Shown here one piece after another: positions 45,581 through 60,305 of a stretch of DNA of 64,000 nucleotides. Numbering within the stretch: the stretch's first letter is position 1; the number at the start of each line of letters is the position of its first letter. The stretch is from Apostichopus japonicus (Eukaryota > Echinodermata > Holothuroidea > Aspidochirotida > Stichopodidae), in the NCBI RefSeq assembly GCF_037975245.1, contig NC_092564.1, positions 14,224,484 to 14,288,483 on the forward strand, written 5' to 3'. The position numbers and the translations under genes are program-made. Under the pieces are notes generated by a model. That model worked only from the letters and a program-made list of their open reading frames with translations. It ran no database searches and had not been told where the DNA came from.

Positions 45581-46180
45581 TAAACTTTTCCTTTTGTGAC
45601 TTTTTTTGTAAAACGTTGGTAAGGTTTTTCTCTTTAGCTGTAATTGAAGGGAAATAATATATTTAAGAAGGTTAAAAACGAGTTAATTCGCAACTGCTAT
45701 TGTGCTTGGGTCGTTCTCACTTATGAAACCCACGGTGTCGAAATACGGTGATCAGATTATATAGAACAACAGCAATATCAATAATGAAGTAGTTTGCTAC
45801 ACGGAAGTGCTTCAATGCAAATGTGCTGTATGTCCGGAATGTGCATGACATGGCCTCTGTCGTATACTTCTTTTATTGCTAAATTTAATTGTCCAAGCTT
45901 TCCTTTTACAAAGTTGAATGGGATTATACATTCTATCGCACGTACGTGGGTACCATATAGGTATTCATTACAGTTGCCTGGGCAACCATCTGGGCAGCAG
46001 GTAATGCAGGTATTGAGCAACCACGTTGTTATTTAAATTGGGACAAAGTTTAAAACTGTAGTAGGGTTTTGTTTCTTGTAGCAAGAATAAAGATACTACA
46101 AAGAAACTATTAAAGTTTATACATCGTATCATTGCTACAAATTTAGTTTTCTTAGAAAAATTAATATTATTGATGACCCA
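45581..46180. other. Unrecognised stretch with an open frame on both strands
   Basis: From 45778 to 46036 both strands are open for 80 codons. The minus-strand peptide is Cys-rich at its start (CITCCPDGCPGNCNEYLYG) and has a balanced composition (LAIKEVYDRGHVMHIPDIQ). I do not recognise it. It may be a captured exon or a remnant of an unknown element. Confidence 0.35.
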
Positions 46181-46188
46181 AGTTGCAC

Positions 46189-46553
46189 CAGTGGCGGAGC
46201 GTCCATACAGTCAGGGGGCGGATGCACCCTGACGGACTCAAATGGACTGCCGGTGCCTTTTCAGCTTTGACCACTTTCTATTTATTCGCGATTATTGACT
46301 TTTTTATTGCGCTCTTATCTACCTGTTGACATTTGTCACATTTTGTTGGCGATGACACCTATTTATTCTTCGTTTATCTGCAAATTAGCAAGGCCCGGAA
46401 AGGGTCATTTCCGGCGATCTAGGGAGCATCTTTACTCAAAAAATTCTGTACGCTCCGCGCCAACCTGTGGTGGCGCTCCGCTTAGATAAAGTCGAAAGCG
46501 CCCCTACAGACCATTCTCGCCCCCTCTGACCAATACCCTAAGCTCCGCCACTG
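46189..46553 (-). mobile_element. 365-bp hAT-type MITE, copy B (inverted relative to copy A)
   Basis: It has the same CAGTGGCGGAGC termini as copy A and aligns to it in reverse complement over its whole length, for example GGGTATTGGTCAG next to one end and the shared GC-rich module at 46448-46481. The flanking octamers AGTTGCAC (46181-46188) and AGTAACAC (46554-46561) agree at 6 of 8 positions, consistent with a target duplication that has since mutated. It carries no protein-coding sequence. Confidence 0.88.
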
Positions 46554-46561
46554 AGTAACAC

Positions 46562-49461
46562 TTTTTGTAGCGAGTCTACTGAAACTTAAAACTACCTTTT
46601 CTGGCGTTGTAACACAGTTGCAGATATTTGGAATACAATATATCTTGAAACCTTTAATGCAAAAGTTGCCGTTTAGTACGTTATGATTATGAGAAAGCAA
46701 AATGAAATGGAATAGCCTTACAATTGTTTATGCCAAGTATTGTATTTACCTATGCAGAATTAACAAAAGCGTTCTAAGTTATGATATTTTCAAACACAAG
46801 CTTTTCATTTTGCTTGAGTGTTGAAATGTATATACTTATTAATAACAAAAAGCACAACGAATTTGAACTGCTAAGAGATTTTTGCACTACTGATAATGGC
46901 AATGAAGCTTTTGGTGTTGTCATGAAAAAAACTTTTCTTTCTTTTTAACATAATTTGTTGTGCAGAAGAGATGAATGCAAAAACTTGACCTAAAAATAAT
47001 GATATTCTTATAAGAGAGAGAGAGAGCTTTTGTATGCAATCATATCCATTATCACCATATTACTTCAGAAACCCTTCTCATCCAAATTGACGTATGAACT
47101 ATTGAAACAACAAACCCAAGCTAGGAACTGATCACCATACTATTTCCAAGTCAGATGACAAGGTTATTTGTATTACTGTTCATGTGCCAGGTATGATTGT
47201 TCAACAACTACATCACTGGTTGAAAATGGTTGATTGAGTATAATTGCTCAGTGAAGAAGAAGGAACTTAGAATGACTTTAGGCAGAATTGATATCTCCCG
47301 TTCCCCCGCCCCCCCCCCCCCCCCAAGAAAAAAGGGTAAAGCATATTTAGTGCACTTTTGGGGCACCTTGCTTATTTACATTATTTCCCTATGCATCTCA
47401 TTTCTGCAAGTAAGAGTAACGTAAGACTTTTTCGATGGACAAGCTGATTGGGGAAATATGAATTTGATGAGTCAACCAAATAGCAGGTCAGTTCAATCAA
47501 CTGAACCATGTTTTGAAACAAAGAGCTTTAACTCTACAAGTAAACCTCCTATTAGTCACTAAAAGAATTGGGAATCAATAGCGGGTGACCTAAAGGCTAA
47601 TATTGTCAAACAGTCGTTGTCTGATGCAAATTTACACTTGTCGAAATACTGAAGGGAGAGTAACGTAATAGATAGTGTTCTCTTGATCAAAGTGTCCATG
47701 CTCGGGTGTTGGTTCTTGGGGAATACGAAAGACTCAGAGCCAGTCATTGATGTATAGCCAGACTCGAGAAAGTGGTTGCATTCATTTCCGTGGGAACACC
47801 GGGTCCGATCATAAGAGAAATAACATTCTATAATGGGCTACTTTTCGGGCGATAACTGTTATTGCTGCGGGCAAAAAAGAGGTACAACGTTCATTTCTGG
47901 TTGTCTTTTCCAGGAAGGTCTCTCGTGCTCAGATATTTTCTGAGCATTCCCATATTCCTAGATGTAACTCTATAAGAAGATCCGACGGAACACTGTCATA
48001 ATACAGAGAACAAAAGTGCCCATATTATGTTATCTTTCCAACACGAAAGTTTTGTTCGGAAGCATATACATCCTGATAGGTGTACCCATCACGAGATATC
48101 AAACACTTCCAGCAGGGCCGGAGAATTCGGGTGTTTGATATCGAGATAGAGTGTATCGTCCATAGCTTAATGGACTCGGACTCGGGCTTGGACTCCGGGT
48201 GCACTGGGCTTGGACACGACCAGCCTTGGACTCTTGGACTTGGACTATGATCTGTTGAATTCGGCTACTGCGCTGCTATCGTCTCTATTGCATTTTCTCG
48301 CTTATAAATGATATTCAAGTGTGTACATCTACTGCTGACGGAATGTAGCCTGCTACCATTACATGGACAATTACGATAAAACTAATCAGAATCATCAGAC
48401 TCTATACTTGTCACTGTCAGGCAGTACTGCATTCGTTGTAATGGTAGGCAATACGGCAACCATATAACAGACAACGCTGGCAGTCCAAACGTTATATCAG
48501 CTTTTGGAAAAAGATAATTTGTTATTAAAATAATAAATTAGAAATAACAACTAGAACGGGAAATATTAAAATCCGTTATCAAAGTCTCAGAGAATGAGAT
48601 TTTTTCTGGCATAGAAAGTAAACAGTCAGAAATTGCCAATAGAGCTGAGAAGCAATGGGTCTAGTGTATAACTGAGGCCTATCAATACAGTTATATTTCA
48701 ACATGAAAATATTCCGTCGTTACTATACAATTTATCGTACGTATTACAAACAGCAATTGAAAAGCGTGAACCTCGGTAGAAAAGCTGGCTCAATTGACTT
48801 CGAAAATCTCCTCGGTCGATTGAGAAACTTTTAAAGAGACTACACAGAAGAAAGAACCAATGGATATACAATCGATGCTTTTCACGTTTTTGTGAGACTT
48901 AACACAGCATACAATTTTAATTATATTATAGAGACTAATAATGTCAAACCGACTGTATGGACGATATTCGCGCTATTTTACGTTCCCTTGATAGAAGAAC
49001 TGTGAATATAAAGGCTTAAGTTTACACGTTATTCCCAAGGGTAAAACAACATCCATATCACATATTTTGCCCGTGGAATCAATTTGTGAATGTCTTGAAC
49101 TGCATTTCAATCCATGTACATAGAACTGTCAAATTCTGTGTAGATATGAATTGATATTGCATTTCTACCTGAATGCGACTTATTCCATAACCGCTTGCTG
49201 ATTGTAATGATAAAATATTCACCAAACAGAAACTACTTTGTTCGTTTGCTTCGATTTCTCGCTAAAAACAATGCATAAACACTATGATGTTTACGAAACG
49301 TGATGCATATCAAACATTAGATATTGAAGCACAAGTAATTCATAATGTGTACCAGTGTCTTATAAACTGTGTTGATATCGTTAAACACAGAGGTAACATA
49401 AGCCTATAAATTGTTAATTGCGTTGTGGGTGATTGTTGAGGCTGGGAGCGGAAGGACCAGA
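46562..49461. other. No gene recognised
   Basis: No exon seen. A short (AG)n lies near 47014-47027, a C run near 47307-47323, and the inverted repeat with the GGACT-rich stretch near 48.1 kb. Confidence 0.55.
48095..48142. repeat. 12-bp inverted repeat followed by a GGACT-rich stretch
   Basis: GATATCAAACAC and GTGTTTGATATC are perfect complements separated by 24 bases. From about 48170 to 48250 follows a run of GGACTCGGACTCGGGCTTGG-type repeats. The pair may mark the end of an unrecognised repeat. Confidence 0.6.

Positions 49462-51134
<1,673 letters not shown>

Positions 51135-51184
<50 letters not shown>
51135..51184 (+). repeat. (AT)n microsatellite
   Basis: About 50 bases of uninterrupted AT repeat. 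Confidence 0.95.
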
Positions 51185-51187
<3 letters not shown>

Positions 51188-52734
51188 TTTAATTTTTACA
51201 AGACTAGTTTGTTGAATAGGGTGTGTATTGATTGTTCACGACTTGTGCAACTTATGGAAGTGTGGATACCTCTGAACTACTTCTGATGACATTCCAACGA
51301 TTACGTACTGTGCCATCTGAACACACAAGGGACATCACATTGACTTATTGACATACTGAAACAAATGTAGATATAAACTTTTCTTTTACTTTAAAGGTCT
51401 GATACTAAGCAACCTAGTTTCATACATGAACAGACCAATCATCTTTCTAATGTAGATGTGAATTCATACTCCTATATGTGGACGTGTTCTATTTGCAATG
51501 ATCTTTATCGCATTACAAGGATCTCGGAAACACATACAAATTCGAGTGAGATTTAAAAATCTCTGTCATGTCAGAAAACTCTCCCTACTGAAAAATAAAG
51601 TTTTCATTATTGGAGAAAATTCAGATAAACTTGTTGATAAGTGTCCATGTGTTTATCAGAAAACTTGTCAAGAGTGCAAGTAATTTGACGAGAAACAAAC
51701 ATTGATAGTCACATCTTTGTTTTTACACTAAGATCGTGACGATTGTGGGTTTACGAAAAAATTTGCGCTTATTAACTGAGGAGCCTGTTGGGATTCCGTA
51801 CACACAACTGCCTTATTCCTTGAATATTTGCCATAATGGAAACAATATCTTCACATCCACGCCACACGAACTCACATAATATGCCATTATCGTCCGCATT
51901 ACGTAAGTTAAAATGCAGGAAATACATATGAAAATTCAAAACATTGCATATATTCATGGCCTGTGTATTTTCGTCTCTCCGTGCACAGGTAAGAAGTAAA
52001 AGAGCACAGAAACATGGAATCTGTTTTTGAAACTCTAGTGATTCTATAGTGGCTGATATGTCATTCACCACCCGTTTATCGATTTTAGTTTCTTGTGTAC
52101 ATCACATAAAAGTCAGGATCAAATAAAAAGCATTGCGATTGAAGAATTTGCGATTGGAATGAATAAACGAGACCCTTCGGGCTCTCGCTTTATCTCGTGT
52201 TTCGCCTATGCTGTCAGAAAGGTTATAGACTACAGCAACAACCGAAAGTCTTTACTATTTAAATAATACCAACCTTATGCTTCAGCAGGCTTCTAACTTG
52301 TCGAGAGCGATTCTTTATGGATGCGTGCAACCGGCATGAAACATCGACTAACGACGTGTCGTAATTAAATAATGTCGTCCTTTCCTTTGTAGGGCACGAA
52401 GAAATCAGTCACCATGTGAGGTTGTTACGTTTCGCAAAAACAGTTACAACATGTTACAACATGTGATAATGTTTGCCCGAGGCAAAAAATGAATCTCTGC
52501 GATTGTGATGGCGTGTGTGTATGCGTGTAGGCGTGTATGTGTGCACTTGTTTTTATTTCTAACTGAGGACTTGAACAAAGGAATTCCAAGCCTCGGACGT
52601 CATTTCAAAAGAATCACCACGTCCTCCAAATAATAATTCTATCGTCAAAACAATGGGGTCCTCAGTCTGAATGAGAGACACACCTGCGTGTGTGCCACGT
52701 CTCGGCTAGTAAACACGATAAATAGAACACTGGT
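51185..52734. other. No gene recognised
   Basis: A 99-codon minus-strand frame (51772-52071) has normal amino-acid composition but no motif I recognise and no clear splice sites. Confidence 0.5.
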
Positions 52735-53240
52735 GAGCTTCATTTTTGGTATATGAATGCCCTTTTATTGAGTACAAGAGCCCTATCATTTTCTACAGAG
52801 GTCAAAGGTTATTTGAGGTCCCCAGAGGTTAAGATATGAAAACTTGGATAACTTCATATGTATATAGTATGTGCATTCAGTTTATTGAGTAGAATATCCC
52901 TATTTCTTTGTTGGGGTGGTCGGTGCACATTTGAGGTCAACAGCGCTGAATGTCTGAGAACCTTGTAAGCACGATAGCTCCTGGCTAAAATTCCTATTCG
53001 GTATGTGAATGCACCTTAATGGGTGCAAGAATCCTGGTGTTTTCTGCAGTTGTCAGAGGTCATTGAGTTTAGAAGAGTTTACAGTTTGAAACCTTGCATA
53101 CATGTTTGCTCAAAAATGAAAGCTTGTATCTACTTCATACTTGGTGTATTAATCCACTTGATTAATTACAAAAACCTGTTGTTTTATGTGAAGGTCAAAG
53201 GTCATTTGAGCTCAGTAGAGGTCAAAGTTTGAAAAAGATC
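52735..53240 (+). repeat. Degenerate tandem repeat, about four units of 115-140 bp
   Basis: Each unit has a block like TATGAATGCCCTTTTATTGA, then ACAAGA(G/A)CCCT, then a block like CAGAGGTCAAAGGT(T/C)ATTTGA and a TTTGAAAACCTT-like end. The units begin near 52740, 52860, 52990 and 53130. The fourth contains AGGTCAAAGGTCA at 53192-53204, the consensus direct repeat with one-base spacing bound by nuclear receptors such as HNF4 or RXR dimers. Whether that has any function here is unknown. Confidence 0.75.
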
Positions 53241-56200
53241 CATCTTAAAGAGTGCAAAAGCCAGAAATACTTACAATGTGTGTTGGTACAATGTGTGATA
53301 AATGTAATCAGGTTTAAACTTAATCCTTATTAAATTTACTAAAAACAGTAAAGATATTCTTAAACATCAAAGCGTAATATTCAGTTATGGACCTACTGCA
53401 ATTACTATTGCTACAGTTACTTCCTTCAGATAGAGCCACGGTGATTGCATGTAGGTCATCCCATTTTGAGGTCTGATTTGTCAACAATTAAACATCCTAC
53501 TACCTTAACAGATTCTATACCATAGACATGAAAAATAAAACGGAAAATGCTATAAAATCATTGTTTTGTGGAGTTAGATCAATTAAAGTGCCAAAATATT
53601 CAATTTTAGTATCTTTCGCTACAAAAAAAATAAATTATTTTAGGATACTTGATTCTTTCAGAGGTTTTGTCTAGTCTACTGTATTATTTTATATTTTGTA
53701 TTATAAACGTTGTGCAGCTCTAAGACTTCGATCCAGCATGAGGAAGGGTGGTTGAGGCCGGTTTATTACCAATATAGCCACGAGAGAGCTGTGAGGGATT
53801 TTTCCTTTTAATATAAGTATAACGTTCTTCAAACTCACCAAATTTCAGGGTTCTAGCTTTTCTCAATATAACTTTATGAGGTTGTAAAGTTGCTCCGATG
53901 AACAAAAGACGTCCATCTGACAGCCAAAAACTCAAAGCGCCTCACCTTGAAAAAAAATCTGATTATTTTTTGAAAATATATTTTCACCATGTAATGTTCA
54001 CTGAAATAGGCAGAGTTTGATTGCTGATAAGGCTTTGATGTGTACACTAATCAATACAGTAGATCTTAATGTAAATGTATTCACTTTACTTAACAGTTGA
54101 AATTGTTACATTATTAACAAAGCATAAGGTAAACAGGTTAGTCAGTTAAAACCTTACAACTGTTCTTAACCAATTCATAAATTGAGGAAGGCGGACAAAC
54201 AGTAAGGACGACACAAAACAGAGTTCCAGAGTGTCGTGTACCATATGTGCACAAGCTACCATACAAACTGCTCGACAATACACATCAAGTGCAAATACAA
54301 GACAAGACGTCAATGGGAGATTTTCGAGGTTTGGGTTGGCTTGTCTAACATAAACTGTGTACTGTAATTTAAAGTGCTTCACACAAACGTAAGGTAATTT
54401 TCAGGTAAGCACAATACATGTGCTTGTTTAAGGCTACTATATATTGTGTGCCAATCTATATTGCATTAATTTTACACACTGTACAGTTCATGTATGTATG
54501 TATTAATTGACATTCATGGCGATAAATTGCGGCATTTCGAAGTGTGATAAATTGGCCAATTTTGAAGCAGTGCAACTGAAATTTTCAGAGTAGGCTTATT
54601 TCATGGTGCTCTGATCATGCGCTGAGGTTTGGAGAGGGTCACGCAACAACCATCTGTGATTTGAAATGGGATGACCCACCTATTGTGATTATGTGTGACC
54701 ACAAAAGACATTTAATATACTCTCGCCAGAACTGGGGGTCAGATGGGTAACCAATTTGACAGGCCAAATTACGATTAAGTACCACACTGATTGAGCAACT
54801 ACTTGGATTAATTGATATAAATATCTCTCTCTCTGATAAAACTTTCTCTTGATAATGAGCCAGTAATGTATTCCCTTTAGAAACCTTTTTTTCAATGCTT
54901 GTTTCTAGTTTATTCCAGAAGAAACAAGTTTCTTTTTAAAGAAACCAAACCCTGCATGCAAAGTGTGGTAATGGATGACGAAGCCTTTGGCTTTCTGGTT
55001 CTATGTATATGACCACGTGTGCGTCCATAATTCTAAACATGAAACCGTCACCCAATGAACTTCAAAATTTGTGAGTGTATGCATGGGCATGTCCCTCTGT
55101 GACATATGAGGTCATAGGTTCAACGGTCAAACGTCAAAACTCACGGATCAATTTGTTTTGCTATTAAACGCCCACCAATACGACGAAATGCCTAAAACCA
55201 ATTATGCGAAAAAATCATACTGCTCCTAAATCGCAAGACTTTTCGATTTCATACTTGATAATGTCTTCCTTGGCATGGTCGGCTTGTATGTCTCCGTGAG
55301 TGATGACGTAACTGTGTCAAATTTCATAGATCAAAAATGATTAAAACAGAACTTTAGGATGAGATCCGTAACTCCGTAGACCACCTTTTACAAAGCTACA
55401 GAATATTCAGTCGTCTTTCCTACATCACTTACTACAGGTGTGGCCAATATATGTATGAACCGCTCATCTGCATATGCATGCGCGCATCTGTATCTGCAAA
55501 ACACGCAATAAATGTAAGCCCATCATCTTCATGTTAAATTCTCTGTATCTACAAATTTGTCTTCGTCCGGATGATTTTAACACAGATCTTTATTCTAATC
55601 GTTAACGGTGTAATGACAACCACAGTCCCATCGGAATTATCTGCGACTCTGAATTTGTTTTTCAAGTAATGTTAACCTATAGGAAACTAATAATTACAAT
55701 GAAAGTATTCCCAGGTGTAGGAATATTTCTCCTGAACAATCACTTAAAATGACAGATATCATTCAGACATATTTATCTCCCATTTCATGAAAGAAATATT
55801 TCAGCCCAACGGCAATGACGACGTCTTCGAAGCAAGACATTACATAAGTCATAGGATCTCATGCATGCTATCTGTACCTTCCAAAAGCTAACATCATTTC
55901 AGAAGCCTACTTGATAGATTATTTTTCTTCTTCTTCTTTTTCTTCTCTACTTTGCAGTTTCTGTTTATAGATAAACAGCGAGATTGGAGAAATCACCTCT
56001 GAATACCGATCTCACCTAGCTAATTGCGAGGATTAAAAACCTTGAGTCGTGACAACGAAAATGACAGCCACTAACCACTAGAGAGTCCTTAAATATGAAA
56101 TCAATAAATTTAACCGACAACAACATCTACGTAAAGATAATATTTTTTTTGGCTGCATTGGATTACTTTTGATAATGTCGTGTATGGTATCCCCCTGATC

Positions 56201-57255
56201 ATCACCTGAGGGCTCATTTATGCCAAAAATAAAAGCGATAGCAATGACTTGTTCATCTACATTACCTTGTTTGATAATGTTTTCTAAGAATAAGCAGACG
56301 ATGCTTGATTTTTCTCGATAGTAAAGAGTTGTCTTTAATTATGTTTAATTTGTGTATTACAGCTGTGCCTCATGCATTCCCTAATCATTGATTACAATAT
56401 CTACATGCGTGGGAAGGTATCCATACGAAACAAAACAAAAACTTAAATGGAAGGTATTTCAAGTTTTCTCAGCCACAGAGATTAACGTAACGTAATATGA
56501 ATTAAGCAAGCATTATACTGCTTTAACAGTGACTTCCAATCAAGGTAATTTAGATTACAAACACATCGTTGAACCAATGAAACCAATTAAATTATTAACT
56601 CATCAATTAACTTATAAAACCAATTAAGTTATTGTCATCGTGGATTACCTTGTCAGTAGAACCAAAAAGAGCCGGTATCGTTGCTTTAACATGCTTCGCT
56701 GATTTAGACGTATTGCAATAAATACGCAATACGTAATAAATATCACGTATGCTGTACATGTTTTACGAGGCTGTGCGAAACAAGAATGATCGACGAACAC
56801 GAAAATCTGTTCATGTTGTGTAAGGATGTATACATCTATATGTTTCACCTACGTAACTTCCCTCTTTACAGAGGACACAGAGGAATATGTAAATAACAAT
56901 GCTAGAATCACAAGAGAGGGGAGGGGTGTTTAGGTTCTCGGATCCGCTTCCGTTTTAATAATCACCAAAAATCAATTCGTGATAACTTTGCAGGATCCCC
57001 CGTTTCCGAACATTTTCATCTTCCTAGACAATCTCTCAAAAACCTAAGATGTATTTTAATTGCTTCTAACTTCAAACAAATCCTTAACTAAACATACACG
57101 GAAAGAAATCGATTGGATTTTTCGTACTTAAATCTCATATCACCGATCTCAACAAAGACTTGGGACCCCTAAACAACTACCTGTCCCACGGTCATATGGA
57201 ACCCGTATGTAATATGTTTATATATGTATATGTTATTTCATATGTATATTTGTAT
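53241..57255. other. No gene recognised
   Basis: About 4 kb with short frames only. A (TTC)n-like stretch lies near 55926-55945. Confidence 0.55.
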
Positions 57256-57256
57256 A

Positions 57257-57314
<58 letters not shown>
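57256..57314 (+). repeat. (AT)n microsatellite
   Basis: About 58 bases of AT repeat with one ACAC interruption. Confidence 0.93.
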
Positions 57315-57316
<2 letters not shown>

Positions 57317-57889
57317 AATCGATTAATTACTAATACACACTTTTTAACTACAAATAAACATCTCAATCAACATTCAATCTTGATGACTTTGGGTAAGTTC
57401 GTGTATTCTGACACTGTGAAGAGTACGTGACATCATTTTGTTTAATCATCTAAAGTGATTTGGATTATACAAGCATAAATACCTCTAATCTCTCTTGCAT
57501 AGATGCAGAGTGATTTAGCTTCAGTCTAAACATTGACATCAAACTTTGGAAGCCATTTCTGATGAAAGTAATATTGCTTACTTCACTCGTGACAAATGTA
57601 TTTTTCATCTTCAGTCTTAGCAAAAGGTCCATGAAGTATTAAATAGCATTAAGATTTTAACTGGAGATGTTCCCTTCTGAGTGAAAACACGTCGGAATTA
57701 TTTAGGCCCGACTTAATTCACTAACAATCTGTTCAAGTTGCCGCATTTCTGGAACACGTTCTCCGGTCGCAGCCCTAGTGTTACAACATACGTAAACTGA
57801 AAAGCTCATCGGATTCCATTTATTATAATATACTTAGTTTGTATAACAGACGTAGACATCAAAAGTGGCGTGAATTAGATTTCAAAGAA

Positions 57890-57929
57890 GGGGGTGTGGA
57901 GGGGTGGGGTGGGTGTGGGGGTGGGGAGG
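57890..57929 (+). repeat. Second G-rich tract with G-quadruplex potential
   Basis: Six or more G runs (for example GGGGTGGGGTGGGTGTGGGG), closely similar in texture to 39125-39166. Confidence 0.78.
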
Positions 57930-60222
57930 TCATCAACTAAATTTCCCTCGACCGATTTAGGTAGGGGCATGAACCTCTATTGGAATGACGAGCCAGGGGG
58001 CTAGCGCATGGGGCCGGAATCAATCAGTGTCCGAGAAACGTCGGATGAAAAATAATGTTTTCTTGTTTGCATGGTATAGTTAAGGTAACAATGACGTTTT
58101 CGAGTATAAGGAGCCCGGTGACATGGTTGTCCCCATTGCTGACAGAGAGTGCATAGGTGCATTCTAGTTCCGAGTAGCGTTTGGGATGCTACGTCACTGA
58201 TAAACTGGATGCCGCCTTACATCATCGTTATTACATCATAATTTTCTCTTCCGGACAGATGAATGCATTGTATCATATATGCATCGCTATTATTTAAATA
58301 GATGGACGGGTAAAATGTCTTGAAAAAGAGAAATCTACGTCATGAAATCTTGTATAAATTGCAGGATAAATTATAGAGACTATTTCATTCTCCTATACGT
58401 CGATATTCCATGAAAGTGGTTTGCATGACGTGCTGTACTCGATCAGTCGGCCGAGATATAGCACAACAAAATCGATAAAGTCATTTCAAGAAAATTGAAT
58501 CAACCAACAGGGCATTCTCTGGGATTCCTTGCGGGTGCAACGGGGTTTATACAAACAAACATACAATAGAGCTGACATAATCTCCAGCCATTTTCACTAT
58601 CGGGGGCACCTGTGTAGACAGATGTACGGCCTGCAAACATCCTGCAATTCTCAAACACAAACGATAGAATGATAACTGTACCTTCATCAAGTGTGATATA
58701 AGCAAAGTTTCAGTACACGGTCATAGCATGCATACATCCCACTTGCATATACACTACATTACATTAAATAATACTTGCACTGTTGACATGAAAGAATCCT
58801 CAACTGTCTACCAATTGATTAGCCCATGATTGCCCTGTTTCCTTCAGTACCAGTGTAAACTACACACGCATGCCCGATACTACGAAATCATGTCACGTCA
58901 GGGAAAGTGATAGAATTCTTCATTTCCACCTTGAGGAGGTATTTTTGATTGATGTGTTTGTCAAATTTTCGCTTACCCACTCCAGTGCCTACGATTTTCT
59001 TGCGGGTGTGTGATACACACATTAATAAGACCACATTAGTGACGACTACCTACAACACGGTTGTCGATGTGATCCGACTTTAACCATGTCAGGGGAAAAC
59101 AGCTCACGCACAACAAAATCAGAAGCCGTTAAATTGATGTTACCGTGCAATACAAGCTTTAACAAGTGAACCATGTGTTTGGCAATTGCATAATTTTATA
59201 AATTATTTAACTGTTAACCACATGGTAGAGAGGAATTATCACATCTGAAGAAATAAATTATTTAAATGCTTTTAACGTCGATAAATAAGGAGCTCTTCCT
59301 AAAAACCAACACTGCACATTATGGAGTTTAAAAGCGAAATTGATGACTATGGTAAGATATTTTTTATTACGACACTACCGATTCATCAAAGAAGCTAGCA
59401 TACATTTCATACACAGACGCGAAAGCTGGATGACTACCAGTAAAAGTGCGGTTGCTAACTCCGTTGTTCGGCAGAAGCTTTCAAGAATCTTGACATCGGC
59501 CTTCTTAACAAATACACCGCACATATATGCTGGGGGGTTGCCATAAATGGTGATATTACGATTGCAATATCCCTCGTATGTTTGTTTGTTTAGAATTAAA
59601 GTGGTACTTTTTTATAACACACTTAAAACGCCCGTTTAATTTCAAGAAAAGGATTCAAGAGAAGGGTATTTTTTAATTACAAGATTTTGTACGTTTTCAA
59701 ACAACCGAACACATTGAAATTATTAGGAAAAAGTTCTTATCAAAATTATACCTTTTTAGTTATGAAAATAACAATTTTTCAGGTGTTCGACAATAGTGGG
59801 GAAGGGTCACTTTCCCACTGTGCATTTTACTTCACCATCTTTCATCATTTACTTTCGACCATTTTGTCCTTTGACATTTGAATACTACTCAAAAGAACAT
59901 TTGATTGGATTTATGAACTTTATCTCTGAACTTTGACCCTATGGTGTCATACCGGTACCTGACTTCACAAAGACATGAACAGCAATATCCAGATTAACAC
60001 CGAGTACGCTTGATATAAGTCGAGCTTGAACTTTACTTTCGTTGATCACATGACCTAAATTCGACGTGTTACGTATCACATACATATCTGAAGTCTCAAT
60101 TCTTACATGTGGTTGTAGTTTCGGTCATTTTGCCAGTTTACTAAAACAATTTTTTTCTTTTCTTTTTTTCTTTGACCTCTAACCTTCTGAGGTCATGAGT
60201 CGCTGGGGGCATCACGCCTCAT

Positions 60223-60305
60223 GCCCAGACACGCAAGTCCTGTTTAAGAGGTTCAAGAGGATTTGCCCAGACACGCAAGTCCTGTTTAAGAGGTTCAAGA
60301 GGAGT
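60223..60305 (+). repeat. 42-bp tandem duplication
   Basis: GCCCAGACACGCAAGTCCTG and the following bases to AAGAGGA are repeated once, 42 bases later, almost without change. This indicates a recent duplication. Confidence 0.92.
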
